DNA of 64,000 nt from Promicromonospora citrea (GTDB lineage Bacteria; Actinomycetota; Actinomycetes; Actinomycetales; Cellulomonadaceae): positions 58,898-122,897 of the forward strand of contig NZ_JABEMG010000001.1 of assembly GCF_013004695.1 (NCBI RefSeq), written 5' to 3'. The notes under the pieces were generated by a model. That model saw only the letters and a program-made list of their open reading frames with translations. It was not told the origin of the DNA and made no database searches. Shown piece after piece: positions 30,558-38,914 of the stretch (the first letter of the stretch is position 1; every line of letters begins with the position of its first letter). Position numbers and translations under genes: made by a program.

Positions 30558-31241
30558 GTGAACGGTCCGGACACGGGACGGGCGGAGACCCCTGCTGACG
30601 AGGCGCCCGACAGCGAGACGCTCGGGACGAGCGAGGCGGTGCGCACGTACTTCGGCGACTCGTACGAGCAGGTGGTGCGGTACGCCGAGCTGCTCCGTGA
30701 GCAGGGTGAGCTGCGAGGGCTGATCGGTCCCAGGGAGGTGACGCGCATCTGGGAGCGGCACATCCTCAACTCTGCGGCTGTGGTGCCGTACCTGCCCACG
30801 TCCGGAGCCGTTGCGGACATCGGCTCCGGGGCCGGCCTCCCGGGCATCGTGATCGCGGCGATGCGCCCGGATCTCGAGGTGCTGCTGGTCGAGCCGATGG
30901 AGCGTCGGACGACCTGGCTCGGCGAGGTCGTCTCGGAGCTCGGTCTGACGAACACGGAGATCAAGCGGGGACGCGCGGAGGAGTACCACGAGGCCTTCGA
31001 GGTCGACGCCGTCACGTCACGCGCGGTCGCTGCGCTGTCGAAGCTCGCGAGGATGAGCCTTCCCCTGGTACGGGTCGGCGGCGAGATGGTGATCCTCAAG
31101 GGCCGGAACGTGGCGCAGGAGGTCGACCCGGCCCGGAAGGTGCTCCGCCGGTACGGCGCGACCGACCCCGAGATTCTCGAGGGGCGGACGGTGGACGGCG
31201 TCGAGGCGACGACGATCCTCCGGGCGCGACGGACGAAGTAG
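30558..31241 (+). CDS. rsmG: 16S rRNA (guanine527-N7)-methyltransferase
   Basis: A 227-residue SAM-dependent methyltransferase (GidB) that modifies G527 of 16S rRNA; loss gives low-level streptomycin resistance. The SAM motif DIGSGAGLPGIVIAAMRP, ERRTTWL, and SRAVAAL/KGRN segments are all present. The GTG start is at 30558. It is followed directly by a parS site and a terminator, then the parAB locus, as in most actinobacteria. Confidence 0.96.
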   Translation: MNGPDTGRAETPADEAPDSETLGTSEAVRTYFGDSYEQVVRYAELLREQGELRGLIGPREVTRIWERHILNSAAVVPYLPTSGAVADIGSGAGLPGIVIAAMRPDLEVLLVEPMERRTTWLGEVVSELGLTNTEIKRGRAEEYHEAFEVDAVTSRAVAALSKLARMSLPLVRVGGEMVILKGRNVAQEVDPARKVLRRYGATDPEILEGRTVDGVEATTILRARRTK

Positions 31242-31245
31242 TGCG

Positions 31246-31259
31246 GTTTCACGTGAAAC
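31246..31259. promoter_or_regulatory. parS site 1
   Basis: Perfect palindrome GTTTCACGTGAAAC, the ParB/Spo0J-binding centromere core, five bases after the rsmG stop. Confidence 0.95.
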
Positions 31260-31289
31260 GGGGCGGCCACCACGCGGTGACCGCCCCGT
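31258..31289 (+). terminator. Terminator between rsmG and the M15 peptidase gene
   Basis: A 14-bp stem with one mismatch (31258-31271 with 31276-31289) and an ACGC loop is followed by TTCAT. It overlaps the end of parS site 1 and serves convergent genes. Confidence 0.7.
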
Positions 31290-31301
31290 TTCATGTCGGC
31301 C

Positions 31302-31799
31302 TCAGCAGCCGCCGCAGTTGTAGTAGAGGATGTCCCAGTGGTTGCCCTCGTCGGTGTACAGGTTGCCTGACGCGGACCGGTACTGGTGGCCCCATCCTGA
31401 GATGTAGCCGACGTACGTGAACGTCGAGGTGATGTAGCTGTCGAGGCACGTGCTGTGCCGGATGTCGAGCTTGTAGCCGTTCCAGTGCGAGTACGTGCCG
31501 CTCGAATGGCCGGTCTCCGTGCCGCCGGTGATCGTGATGGCGCACCCGGTGGCACTGCGGAGTGTCTTGATGCCGTCGATCGTGGTCTGCCGGACCTGGT
31601 CGAAGGAGGTGCACGTCGCGACATTGCGGTCGCTGCACCCTCCGCTCGAGGTCCACGAGATGCCGGCGGCGCTGAGCTGGCTGGTCGCTTGGGCATGCGT
31701 GAGGAATGTCGCGGCGTTGGCTGGTGCGGCGATACCGAGCACCAGTGCAGCGGTGAACGCCGTGAGAAGTGAGACCGCTCGGGTGATGTGTCGGAACAA
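31302..31799 (-). CDS. Secreted M15-type peptidase (D-Ala-D-Ala carboxypeptidase-like)
   Basis: A 165-residue exported protein. The signal peptide (FRHITRAVSLL... ending ANA) is followed by a compact domain with the zinc motif SHWNGYKLDI, a form of the M15 S-x-H-x2-G-x3-D pattern, and a later NHWDI supplying the third ligand. Several cysteines could form disulfides. It should act on stem peptides of peptidoglycan. The TTG at 31799 is chosen because AGGAGG sits four bases upstream and a typical signal peptide begins there. A GTG 14 codons upstream is possible. It lies between parS sites, opposite to parA, and its relation to segregation is probably only positional. Confidence 0.72.
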   Translation of the reverse strand: MFRHITRAVSLLTAFTAALVLGIAAPANAATFLTHAQATSQLSAAGISWTSSGGCSDRNVATCTSFDQVRQTTIDGIKTLRSATGCAITITGGTETGHSSGTYSHWNGYKLDIRHSTCLDSYITSTFTYVGYISGWGHQYRSASGNLYTDEGNHWDILYYNCGGC

Positions 31800-31891
31800 G
31801 GCGCCTCCTGCGGATCGGGCGGACACGGGCCTACCGAGGATAGGGGTGAAAGGTGCTCGGCAGGTCATACCGGTCTGTCATACCGCCACTC

Positions 31892-31905
31892 GTTTCACGT
31901 GAAAC
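31892..31905. promoter_or_regulatory. parS site 2
   Basis: Perfect palindrome GTTTCACGTGAAAC in the divergent region between the M15 peptidase gene and parA. Confidence 0.95.
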
Positions 31906-31947
31906 GAGCCAGGGGTCGAGATCGCGGACCTCGGCCGGGGTGCGCTC

Positions 31948-31961
31948 GTTTCACGTGAAAC
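31948..31961. promoter_or_regulatory. parS site 3
   Basis: Perfect palindrome GTTTCACGTGAAAC, 56 bases (start to start) from site 2. Both lie upstream of parA and are flanked by CTC. Confidence 0.95.
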
Positions 31962-32071
31962 GGGGCAGCGCCTGCCGGCACCCGGCGGAAGTCGCCCCCG
32001 GCCGGAACTGATCGCCCTTGGGTCGGCGTTTCGACACGCCTGAGCAGGGCGGCGACCGTAGCGTTGCACGC

Positions 32072-34525
32072 GTGTGCTTCTTCAGACGAAAGTCCAAGCG
32101 AAAGGCCGCGGCGGCCGCAGCGGCCGCCACTGCGCCGGTAGCGACGACCGATTCGTCCCTACCCGCGCCCGCCGCGAGCGAGCTCGCGCCCGACGCGCGG
32201 TCCGGTCCGTCGTCTGAGTCGGAAGTGACGGTCGGTTCCGCAGTCGCGACGTCGAGCGTGGCGCCGCCGGCTGTCTCGGCGGACGTGGCCGTGGGTCACG
32301 GAACGACCGCTTCGGAAAGGGGCGTCCTGACCGAGGTGCGGCCTTCTTCCGCGGCCGACGGATCCAGGGAGGGGGAGGGCGGCATCACGTCCTTCGACGT
32401 GGAGCTGCTCTCAGGCGGTCCGGGCGGTGACGATCCTCAGCGGCACGAGGCAGCGCAGGAGTCCGCCGACTCCGCCCCCGACCCCCGGGAGGCAGAGGAC
32501 GAGGACGCGGCGACGACCGAGCCTTTGAAGGATGCCGATGTCGTCGAGGCGCCGGTCCGTGTCACTGGGACGGGTGGCGAGGACGGGTCGAGCGCGCCGG
32601 GGACCCTGAGGGATGCCGAGCAGGTGGGTGCACCGGGGTCTGTCCTGGCAGAAGAAGGTGTGGTGTCGTCGGCGGACATGGCGCCGCCGCAGCAGCCCCC
32701 GGCGCCGGGTGCGCCTCGGGACGCTGTCTGGGGTCAGGACGGCGCCGACGGCAAGAGCGCGGCGGTGCTCAGCGAGCTGATCGACGCGGTGACGCGGCCG
32801 TCGGACTCGGACGCAGGCGGCGAACAGGACACCGAGGGCGGCGACGCCGAGACCAGGAGCGCGCTGGAGCACGCGGGTGCCGACGGTGGTCGCCCCGACG
32901 GGGCTCGGCCTGGCGAAGGATCAGAGGAACCTCGCGAACCGATCGGCCCGCAGGGCACCGGTGCGACCAGCGGAATCGCCGGCACGGAAGAGGGCGCGAC
33001 CGACGTGGATGAGCTCGCGGGCGGGGAAGGCTCCGCGAGCCCCCGTGCAGACACGGTCGTCGAGACAACGGCGGCAGAGACGACAGAGAGCGATGCGATG
33101 CCCACCACTGCGACCTCCGCGCCGGAGGAGACGCCCACACCGGACGCCACGGACGAGGCGTGGCCGACGATGGCGGTCGACCCGGACGACCCGGACCTCA
33201 TGGAGGCGCCGTCGAACAGGCCGGTCCCGGAGGACGCGATCCGGCGCGCGAGCGAGGCGCTCGACGCCGCGGTGAACGCCGCACCCGCCGTTCTCGGGCC
33301 GGTGGCGACGGCGGACGAGATGGATGACGACGAGGTGGTGGCGTACGTGGACGGGGAATTCACACATTCCGACACTGAAACCGCGGCGGAGGCCGAGCCA
33401 GATGGTGTGGCCAGCGATTACAGTGTCCGCGTGACGGATCCGATTCCTGTGCAGAGCCTCTCCGCTCCCGGTGTTTCACGTGAAACGTCCGGGCCTGCGC
33501 CGACGGCCCACGGCACGCAGCAGCCCACAGGCGGCCCGCACGGTAGCGATGACGAGCGGAGGTCCGCCCTCATCGCCACCGTCCCTGCCGTTGACGACAC
33601 GACTCCTGTCGCCGCCGAGCTCGCCATGGACGCTCGCCGACGCATCGAGCTTCAGGGTCGCAAGTTCCCGCGACCGCCGAAGACTCGCATCATCACCGTG
33701 GCCAACCAGAAGGGCGGCGTCGGTAAGACGACGACCACGGTCAACATCGCGGCCGGCCTGGCGCAGTCCGGCCTCAACGTCCTGGTGATCGACAACGACC
33801 CGCAGGGGAACGCCTCCACGGCTCTCGGCATCGAGCACCGCGCCGGGACGCCGTCCGTCTACGAGATCCTCGTCGAAGGCGAGTCCCTGGCCAGTACCGT
33901 TCAGGCGTGCCCCGACATCCCCAACCTGTGGGGCGTCCCGGCGACGATCGACCTCTCGGGCTCGGAGATCGAGCTCGTCTCGCTCGTTTCACGTGAAACC
34001 CGGCTCCGCAAGGCGATCGACAAGTATCTCGCCGACCGTGTGGCCGCTGGCGAGGAGCGGATCGACTACGTACTCATCGACTGCCCGCCGAGCCTGGGTC
34101 TGCTCACCGTGAACGCGTTCGTCGCGGGCCGCGAGGTGTTCATCCCGATCCAGTGCGAGTATTACGCACTCGAGGGTCTGAGCCAGCTGCTCAAGACGAT
34201 CGACCTGATCCGCTCCCACCTCAACCCGGAGCTGCGCGTCTCGTCGATCCTCCTGACGATGTACGACGGGCGCACCAACCTCGCACAGCAGGTCGCCGGC
34301 GAGGTGCGCTCGCACTTCCCGGCGGAGACCTTCAAGACGACCATCCCGCGGTCGGTGCGCATCTCCGAGGCACCGAGCTACGGCCAGACGGTCATGACCT
34401 ACGATGCGACGTCGACCGGAGCGCTGGCGTACCTCCAGGCGTCTCGCGAGCTGGCTGAGCGGGGTCAGGGAGGATCGAGCCCTCGACGCGCGATGAAGGC
34501 GGAGACCGTCGGAGCGCAGGACTGA
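32072..34525 (+). CDS. parA: Chromosome-partitioning ATPase ParA with a very long N-terminal extension
   Basis: From residue 519 (ATG 33626) this is an ordinary ParA: MDARRRIELQGRKFPRP, deviant Walker A KGGVGKTTTT, LVIDNDPQGN, Walker B VLIDCPPSLG and the EAPSYGQTV end. It drives origin segregation with ParB. Upstream the same frame stays open for about 450 codons, from GTG 32072 (CFFRRKSKRK then Ala-rich). This part is acidic, disordered and low-complexity (Asp, Glu, Ala, Gly, Thr), with coding-like GC at third positions. A GTG at 33431 (VTDPIPVQS) preceded by TACAGT (33419-33424) could give a leaderless 364-residue ParA. Codon use relaxes just there. The true start is therefore undecided: an 817-residue fusion, a 364-residue protein, or both. 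Two parS sites lie inside the coding sequence. Confidence 0.85.
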   Translation: MCFFRRKSKRKAAAAAAAATAPVATTDSSLPAPAASELAPDARSGPSSESEVTVGSAVATSSVAPPAVSADVAVGHGTTASERGVLTEVRPSSAADGSREGEGGITSFDVELLSGGPGGDDPQRHEAAQESADSAPDPREAEDEDAATTEPLKDADVVEAPVRVTGTGGEDGSSAPGTLRDAEQVGAPGSVLAEEGVVSSADMAPPQQPPAPGAPRDAVWGQDGADGKSAAVLSELIDAVTRPSDSDAGGEQDTEGGDAETRSALEHAGADGGRPDGARPGEGSEEPREPIGPQGTGATSGIAGTEEGATDVDELAGGEGSASPRADTVVETTAAETTESDAMPTTATSAPEETPTPDATDEAWPTMAVDPDDPDLMEAPSNRPVPEDAIRRASEALDAAVNAAPAVLGPVATADEMDDDEVVAYVDGEFTHSDTETAAEAEPDGVASDYSVRVTDPIPVQSLSAPGVSRETSGPAPTAHGTQQPTGGPHGSDDERRSALIATVPAVDDTTPVAAELAMDARRRIELQGRKFPRPPKTRIITVANQKGGVGKTTTTVNIAAGLAQSGLNVLVIDNDPQGNASTALGIEHRAGTPSVYEILVEGESLASTVQACPDIPNLWGVPATIDLSGSEIELVSLVSRETRLRKAIDKYLADRVAAGEERIDYVLIDCPPSLGLLTVNAFVAGREVFIPIQCEYYALEGLSQLLKTIDLIRSHLNPELRVSSILLTMYDGRTNLAQQVAGEVRSHFPAETFKTTIPRSVRISEAPSYGQTVMTYDATSTGALAYLQASRELAERGQGGSSPRRAMKAETVGAQD
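33473..33486. promoter_or_regulatory. parS site 4 (inside parA)
   Basis: Perfect GTTTCACGTGAAAC, read in frame as V-S-R-E-T in the linker just before the ParA ATPase domain. Confidence 0.95.
33986..33999. promoter_or_regulatory. parS site 5 (inside parA)
   Basis: Perfect GTTTCACGTGAAAC, read in frame as V-S-R-E-T within the ParA ATPase domain (LVSRETRLRK). Confidence 0.95.
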
Positions 34526-34622
34526 TGCTCGGCAGTGACGAACGGGGCGCGCGGCGCACCGTGACGATGGAGACCACCCCTGTCCGTGCGCGGCGCCGGA
34601 CCGGAACCGACGAGGAGACACG

Positions 34623-35882
34623 ATGAGTGCGAAGCGACGCGGGCTCGGGCGGGGCCTGGGTGCCCTGATCCCGACGGGTCCTGAGCTGGACGAGCAGGCG
34701 CCCGGGGCGGGGCGCGGTGAGCCCGACGACGCGAGCACCGGTCTGGGCGGCACGGTCGCGACCGTGGTCGAGGAACGTCCGGCGGACCCGGAGCGGCAGG
34801 CTGCCGACACCGACACCGCGACGACGCCGTCGGACGCCCCGGCGGAGCGGAAGCCGGCGAAGAGCTCTGGTCCGCGGCCGAGCACGGTGAAGTGGGACTC
34901 GGCGATCGCGAGCGGTCGCCTGTCTGTCGCGAACGACGCGGCGGAGGGGGGCGCCTCGGCGCTCGACAACGCATTCTTCGGTCGCGACCAGGAGGACCCT
35001 GCTTCCGTTTCACGTGAAACGGCCGACGACCTGGTTCCCGTCCCTGGTGCCCGCTTCGCTGAGCTCCCGGTCTCGGCGATCCGCCCGAACACCTGGCAGC
35101 CGCGCACGGTGTTCGACGAGGGGGATCTCGACGAGCTCATCGACTCCATCAAGGAGATCGGTGTGCTGCAGCCGATCGTCGTGCGTCCGGACAAGGACGC
35201 TCCGGGCGAGTACGAGCTCATCATGGGCGAGCGGCGCTGGCGCGCGACGCAGGCGGCCGAGCTCGAGACGATCCCGGCGATCGTCCGGGACACCGATGAC
35301 GGTGACATGCTGCGTGACGCGCTGCTGGAGAACCTGCACCGCTCCGACCTGAACCCCCTCGAGGAGGCGGCCGCCTACCGACAGCTCCTCGACGACTTCG
35401 GTTGCACGCACGAGGAGCTCGCGACGCGCATCGCGCGCAGCCGGCCCCAGATCTCGAACACGCTGCGGCTCCTGCGCCTGCCTCCGCTGGTACAGCGCCG
35501 CGTCGCTGCGGGCGTGCTCTCGGCAGGTCACGCTCGCGCCCTGCTCGGTCTGAGCGATGGTGCGGAGATCGAGCGGCTCGCGCAGCGCATCGTCTCCGAG
35601 GGGCTCTCGGTGCGCGCCACCGAGGAGATCGTGATGCTCACCGAGTCGGAGGGCGGCTCCACGAAGCCACGGAAGTCGCCGCGTGCCGGCACCCGGAGCG
35701 AGGCGGTCGACGAGCTGGCCACGCGGCTCTCCGACCGGTTCGAGACCCGGGTCAAGGTGTCGCTCGGCAAGACCAAGGGTCGGATGACGGTGGAGTTCGC
35801 GTCCGTCGAGGATCTCAACCGAATCCTGCAGGTCATGGCGCCCGAAGAGCAGGGGCTCCTCAAGTCGTCGTCGGCGGACTGA
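34623..35882 (+). CDS. parB: Chromosome-partitioning protein ParB
   Basis: A 419-residue CTP-dependent clamp that loads at parS and spreads. The basic N-terminus [14 protein letters not shown] contacts ParA. The CTP-binding domain has [13 protein letters not shown], the GERRWRA motif and [14 protein letters not shown]. The parS-reading helix-turn-helix follows ([23 protein letters not shown], cited in part), then a C-terminal dimerisation domain ([21 protein letters not shown], in part). A long disordered stretch (about 20-135) is unusual in length. GAGGAG precedes the ATG, 97 bases after parA. Confidence 0.97.
   Translation: MSAKRRGLGRGLGALIPTGPELDEQAPGAGRGEPDDASTGLGGTVATVVEERPADPERQAADTDTATTPSDAPAERKPAKSSGPRPSTVKWDSAIASGRLSVANDAAEGGASALDNAFFGRDQEDPASVSRETADDLVPVPGARFAELPVSAIRPNTWQPRTVFDEGDLDELIDSIKEIGVLQPIVVRPDKDAPGEYELIMGERRWRATQAAELETIPAIVRDTDDGDMLRDALLENLHRSDLNPLEEAAAYRQLLDDFGCTHEELATRIARSRPQISNTLRLLRLPPLVQRRVAAGVLSAGHARALLGLSDGAEIERLAQRIVSEGLSVRATEEIVMLTESEGGSTKPRKSPRAGTRSEAVDELATRLSDRFETRVKVSLGKTKGRMTVEFASVEDLNRILQVMAPEEQGLLKSSSAD
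35007..35020. promoter_or_regulatory. parS site 6 (inside parB)
   Basis: Perfect GTTTCACGTGAAAC in the disordered N-terminal part of parB, again encoding V-S-R-E-T. Confidence 0.95.
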
Positions 35883-35921
35883 GCACCACGTGCCCGGTCG
35901 GGCACGAAGAGAACAGACGAC

Positions 35922-35955
35922 GAGGGCCGGCATCCCGGAGAGGATGCCGGCCCTC
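35922..35955. terminator. Terminator between parB and the ligase gene
   Basis: A perfect 14-bp stem (35922-35935 with 35942-35955) and a six-base loop between convergent genes. Confidence 0.8.
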
Positions 35956-35979
35956 GGCCGTGCGTGGCGTCACCGGCGC

Positions 35980-36993
35980 TCAGCGCACAGCGTGCACCGC
36001 CGTTTCCACGAGAGACCGGTACAGGCCCGGCAGGTCGCGCCCGCTCGCGACCACGGCCTGGGGGAGCAGCGACATCTCCGTCATCCCCGGCGCGACGTTC
36101 ACCTCGAGGACGTACGCCGTCCCGTCCGCGTCCAGGATGAGGTCGGTGCGCGAGAGGTGCCGCAACCGCAGGGCCGCGTGTGCGCGCACCGCGACGTCCG
36201 CGACGTGGGCCGCCTGCTCTGCCGTCAGGCGGGCCGGGGTGAAGAACTCCGTCTCGCCCGGCACGTAGCGCGCGCCGTAGTCGTAGCCGTTCTCGGCGAC
36301 GATCTCCACGGCGGGCAGCGCCTCCGGGCCGTCCGGCCCGTCGATCACGCTCACCGCCAGCTCGACGCCGTCCACCGCTCGTTCGATGAGCGCCGTCTCT
36401 CCGTACGCGAAGCACCCGACCATCGCGCGTGGCAGGTCCTCCGCACGGGACACCACGCTCACGCCGAGCGCCGAGCCGCCCTCGGTCGGCTTCACCACGA
36501 GCGGCAGCCCGAGGTGCGCGACGATCGTGTCGAGCACCGGCTGCGCACCGAGGTCCCGGAACAGGCTCTGGGGGAGCGTGACGTAGTCCGGCGTCGCGAG
36601 TCCAGCCTCGAGCAGTGCAGCCTTCGCGATCGGCTTGTTCCAGACGGTCCGGCTCGCGCGTGGTCCCGTGCCGACGTAGGGCACGCCCGCCATGTCGAGC
36701 ACGTCGCGCACCGAGCCGTCCTCGCCCGAGGCGCCGTGCAGCAACGGCCAGACGACGTCGGGCCGTGTGGTGCGCAGGAAGGCGAGGAGATCGGCGTCGA
36801 CGTCGTGCACCACCACGTCCAGACCGGTCGAGCGCAGGGCCTCGGCGACGCGCCGGCCCGAGCGGATCGACACGTCGCGCTCGTGCGAGAGGCCGCCCGC
36901 AAGAACCACGACGAGCGGGCTGCGGCCGAGGCCGTCGGCGCCGGAGCGGGTGACGGGCGCCGACGCGCCGGGGACGGGGGTTGCACGGGTCAT
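35980..36993 (-). CDS. D-alanine-D-alanine ligase family protein
   Basis: A 337-residue ATP-grasp protein. N-terminal GGLSHERDVSIRSG matches the Ddl start (GGxSxExxVS). PLLHGASGEDGSVRDVLD, VVKPTEGGSALGVSVV (ATP-grasp loop) and the C-terminal EVNVAPGMTEMSLLPQ segment (ENTLPGMT-like with N-V-A replaced) follow. It should make D-Ala-D-Ala for peptidoglycan or a related dipeptide. The start is at ATG 36993. It lies downstream of the aminotransferase on the same strand. Because the last motif departs from the Ddl consensus and cells usually carry another ddl near murF, a second substrate range is possible. Confidence 0.88.
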   Translation of the reverse strand: MTRATPVPGASAPVTRSGADGLGRSPLVVVLAGGLSHERDVSIRSGRRVAEALRSTGLDVVVHDVDADLLAFLRTTRPDVVWPLLHGASGEDGSVRDVLDMAGVPYVGTGPRASRTVWNKPIAKAALLEAGLATPDYVTLPQSLFRDLGAQPVLDTIVAHLGLPLVVKPTEGGSALGVSVVSRAEDLPRAMVGCFAYGETALIERAVDGVELAVSVIDGPDGPEALPAVEIVAENGYDYGARYVPGETEFFTPARLTAEQAAHVADVAVRAHAALRLRHLSRTDLILDADGTAYVLEVNVAPGMTEMSLLPQAVVASGRDLPGLYRSLVETAVHAVR

Positions 36994-37095
36994 CGAAGCT
37001 CACTCGGTCGGGGACAACGGGAAGCAGTCATCGTGCCAGACGCCCGGGCCGTTCTGGTGGCTCGGGCGTCCGGCGTGTGCGTCAAGCCAGGCGCA

Positions 37096-38406
37096 TCAGG
37101 CGAGGTCAGGCGCCGGGCCCTCGACATCCTCGGCGTCCGGGTCGGGCTGCGCGGACGTCCCGAAGATCTGCACCAGCTCGGCCTCGCTGTTCACCACGCC
37201 GGCGAGCCGCCGCACACCCTCGCGGATGCGCTCCGGCGTCGGGAAGCAGAACGACAGCCGCATGTGGTCGGCACCGCTGCCGTCGTAGTAGAACGCCGTG
37301 CCGGGCACGTAGGCGACGCGCGCGGTGACCGCGCGCGGCAGCATCGCGCGCGCGTCGAGGCCGTCGGGAAGACGCACCCAGACGAAGAACCCGCCGCGCG
37401 GCACGTTCCAGGTGGCGGCCGGGAGGTGCTCGGCGAGCGCGGCGACGAGCGCGTCACGCCGGTCCCGGTACATCTCCCGGTAGTCCTTGATCTGCGCCTT
37501 CCAGTCGCACGTCTCGAGGTAGGTCGCGACGGCGAGCTGGGACGCGTTCGCGGGCGAGAGCACCGCCGACTCGCTCGCCAGCACGAGCTTGTCGCGCACC
37601 GCGTGCGGGGCGATGACGAAGCCGACGCGGTACCCGGGCGCGAACGTCTTGGAGAACGACCCGAGGTAGAGCACGCCTTCGGGGTCGTACGAGCGCAGGG
37701 CGGGCAGCGGCTCGTCGTCGAACCCGAGCAGGCCGTACGGGTTGTCCTCGACGACGAGGACGCCGTGCCGGCGGCAGATCTCCAGGACCTGCGGGCGCCG
37801 CTCGGTGGTCAGGGTGACGCCGGCGGGGTTCTGGAAGGTGGGCACGGTGTACAGGAACTTCACCCGCCGGCCCTCCGCGGTCAGACGGGTCAGGGTCGCC
37901 TCGAGCTCGGCGGGGACGAGCCCGTCGGCGTCGAGCGGCACCTGGACGACGTCGGCCTGGTAGGAGCGGAAGACGCCGAGCGCGCCCACGTAGGACGGCG
38001 CCTCGGTCAGCACCACGTCGCCCGGGTCGACGAAGATGCGGGTCACAAGGTCGAGCGCGGACTGCGAGCCGGTCGTGACCACGACGTCATCCGGGTGGGC
38101 CGTCACGCCCTCCAGAGCGACGACCTGGGTGATGTGCTCGCGCAGCGACTCCTCGCCCTGCCCGGAGCCGTACTGCAGGGCCGTCGTGCCCTTGGTGGCG
38201 ATGAGCCGCTGCATGGTCTCGGCGATGACCTCGAGCGGCAGTCCCTCGAGGTAGGGCATGCCACCGGCGAGCGAGACGACCTCCGGCCGGTTCGCGACCG
38301 CGAAGAGCGCTCGGATCTCCGACGCGCGCATCCCGTGCGCTCGCGCCGCGTACGATCCGAACCACGGGTCGAGGCGATTTCCGGCGGTCTCTGGCATCTC
38401 GTTCAC
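37096..38406 (-). CDS. PLP-dependent aminotransferase (class I/II, MocR/2-aminoadipate type)
   Basis: A 436-residue cytoplasmic aminotransferase of fold type I. SLAGGMPYLEGLP, the YGSGQGEESLREHI segment, TGSQSALDLV, PTFQNPAGVT, EDNPYGLL, and SFSKTFAPGYRVGFV (the PLP-binding Lys in SFSKTF) identify the 2-aminoadipate/aromatic/branched-chain transaminase subgroup (LysN, AroG, valine-pyruvate types). The donor cannot be assigned. The GTG at 38406 is preferred; an ATG three codons later is an alternative. The in-frame extension of 32 codons runs into the palindromic repeat and is rejected. Some actinobacteria have such a gene between trx and parB. Confidence 0.88.
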   Translation of the reverse strand: MNEMPETAGNRLDPWFGSYAARAHGMRASEIRALFAVANRPEVVSLAGGMPYLEGLPLEVIAETMQRLIATKGTTALQYGSGQGEESLREHITQVVALEGVTAHPDDVVVTTGSQSALDLVTRIFVDPGDVVLTEAPSYVGALGVFRSYQADVVQVPLDADGLVPAELEATLTRLTAEGRRVKFLYTVPTFQNPAGVTLTTERRPQVLEICRRHGVLVVEDNPYGLLGFDDEPLPALRSYDPEGVLYLGSFSKTFAPGYRVGFVIAPHAVRDKLVLASESAVLSPANASQLAVATYLETCDWKAQIKDYREMYRDRRDALVAALAEHLPAATWNVPRGGFFVWVRLPDGLDARAMLPRAVTARVAYVPGTAFYYDGSGADHMRLSFCFPTPERIREGVRRLAGVVNSEAELVQIFGTSAQPDPDAEDVEGPAPDLA

Positions 38407-38469
38407 GTCTGCCAGTCTGGCACGCGGCGGTCGGGAGACCCAGGGCCGTTCGTGGCGAAACGGTGAACC

Positions 38470-38565
38470 CCCGCCGAGGTAGTCACGTGGCGAGGTAGAC
38501 ATGCAGCGAGGTAGTCACCCAGCCGACGCCGGGTGACTACCTCGCCACGTGACTACCTCGGCGGG
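38470..38565. repeat. Long palindromic intergenic repeat (nested inverted and tandem repeats)
   Basis: A perfect 29-bp inverted repeat (38470-38498 with 38537-38565) encloses a second perfect 13-bp inverted repeat (38508-38520 with 38531-38543). The left half is three tandem 16-base units, each starting CGAGGTAG (38475, 38491, 38507). The shared word GAGGTAGTCAC and its complement GTGACTACCTC make alternative pairings possible. It lies between trxA and the aminotransferase gene. It can act as the trxA terminator, but it is more elaborate than any other terminator in the window and may be a mobile or repeated palindromic element. Confidence 0.85.
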
Positions 38566-38574
38566 AGGGGGCGG

Positions 38575-38901
38575 TCAGCCCGCCAGGACCTCGTCGATCT
38601 CCTCGGTGAGCGCGCGCTTGGGGCGGGCACCGATGATCGACTTCACGACCTCGCCGTTCTTGTAGACGTTGAGCGTCGGGATCGACACGATGCCGTACTC
38701 CGCGGCGGTCTGCCGGTTCTCGTCCGTGTCGACCTTGACGATCTTGATCTTGCCGTCGTACTCCTCGGACAGCTCCTCGAGGATGGGTGCGACCATGCGG
38801 CACGGACCGCACCAGGTGGCCCAGAAGTCGACGAAGACCGGGATGTCGGAGTCGAGGACCTCCGCCTTGAAGGTGTCGTCGGTGACCTTGATGGTGCTCA
38901 T
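38575..38901 (-). CDS. trxA: Thioredoxin
   Basis: A 108-residue thioredoxin with the active site WCGPC (Cys31, Cys34) and the cis-Pro segment SIPTL. It reduces protein disulfides using electrons from TrxB. It is 13 bases downstream of trxB, so bicistronic. In Mycobacterium the homologous trxB2-trxC pair is in the same place between the sigM/mviN region and parB. Confidence 0.97.
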   Translation of the reverse strand: MSTIKVTDDTFKAEVLDSDIPVFVDFWATWCGPCRMVAPILEELSEEYDGKIKIVKVDTDENRQTAAEYGIVSIPTLNVYKNGEVVKSIIGARPKRALTEEIDEVLAG

Positions 38902-38914
38902 CCGTATCTCCTTG

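Noticed and set aside
37096..38502. Upstream 32-codon extension of the aminotransferase
   Set aside because: The extra residues are encoded by the palindromic repeat, no ribosome-binding site supports that start, and family similarity starts after GTG 38406.
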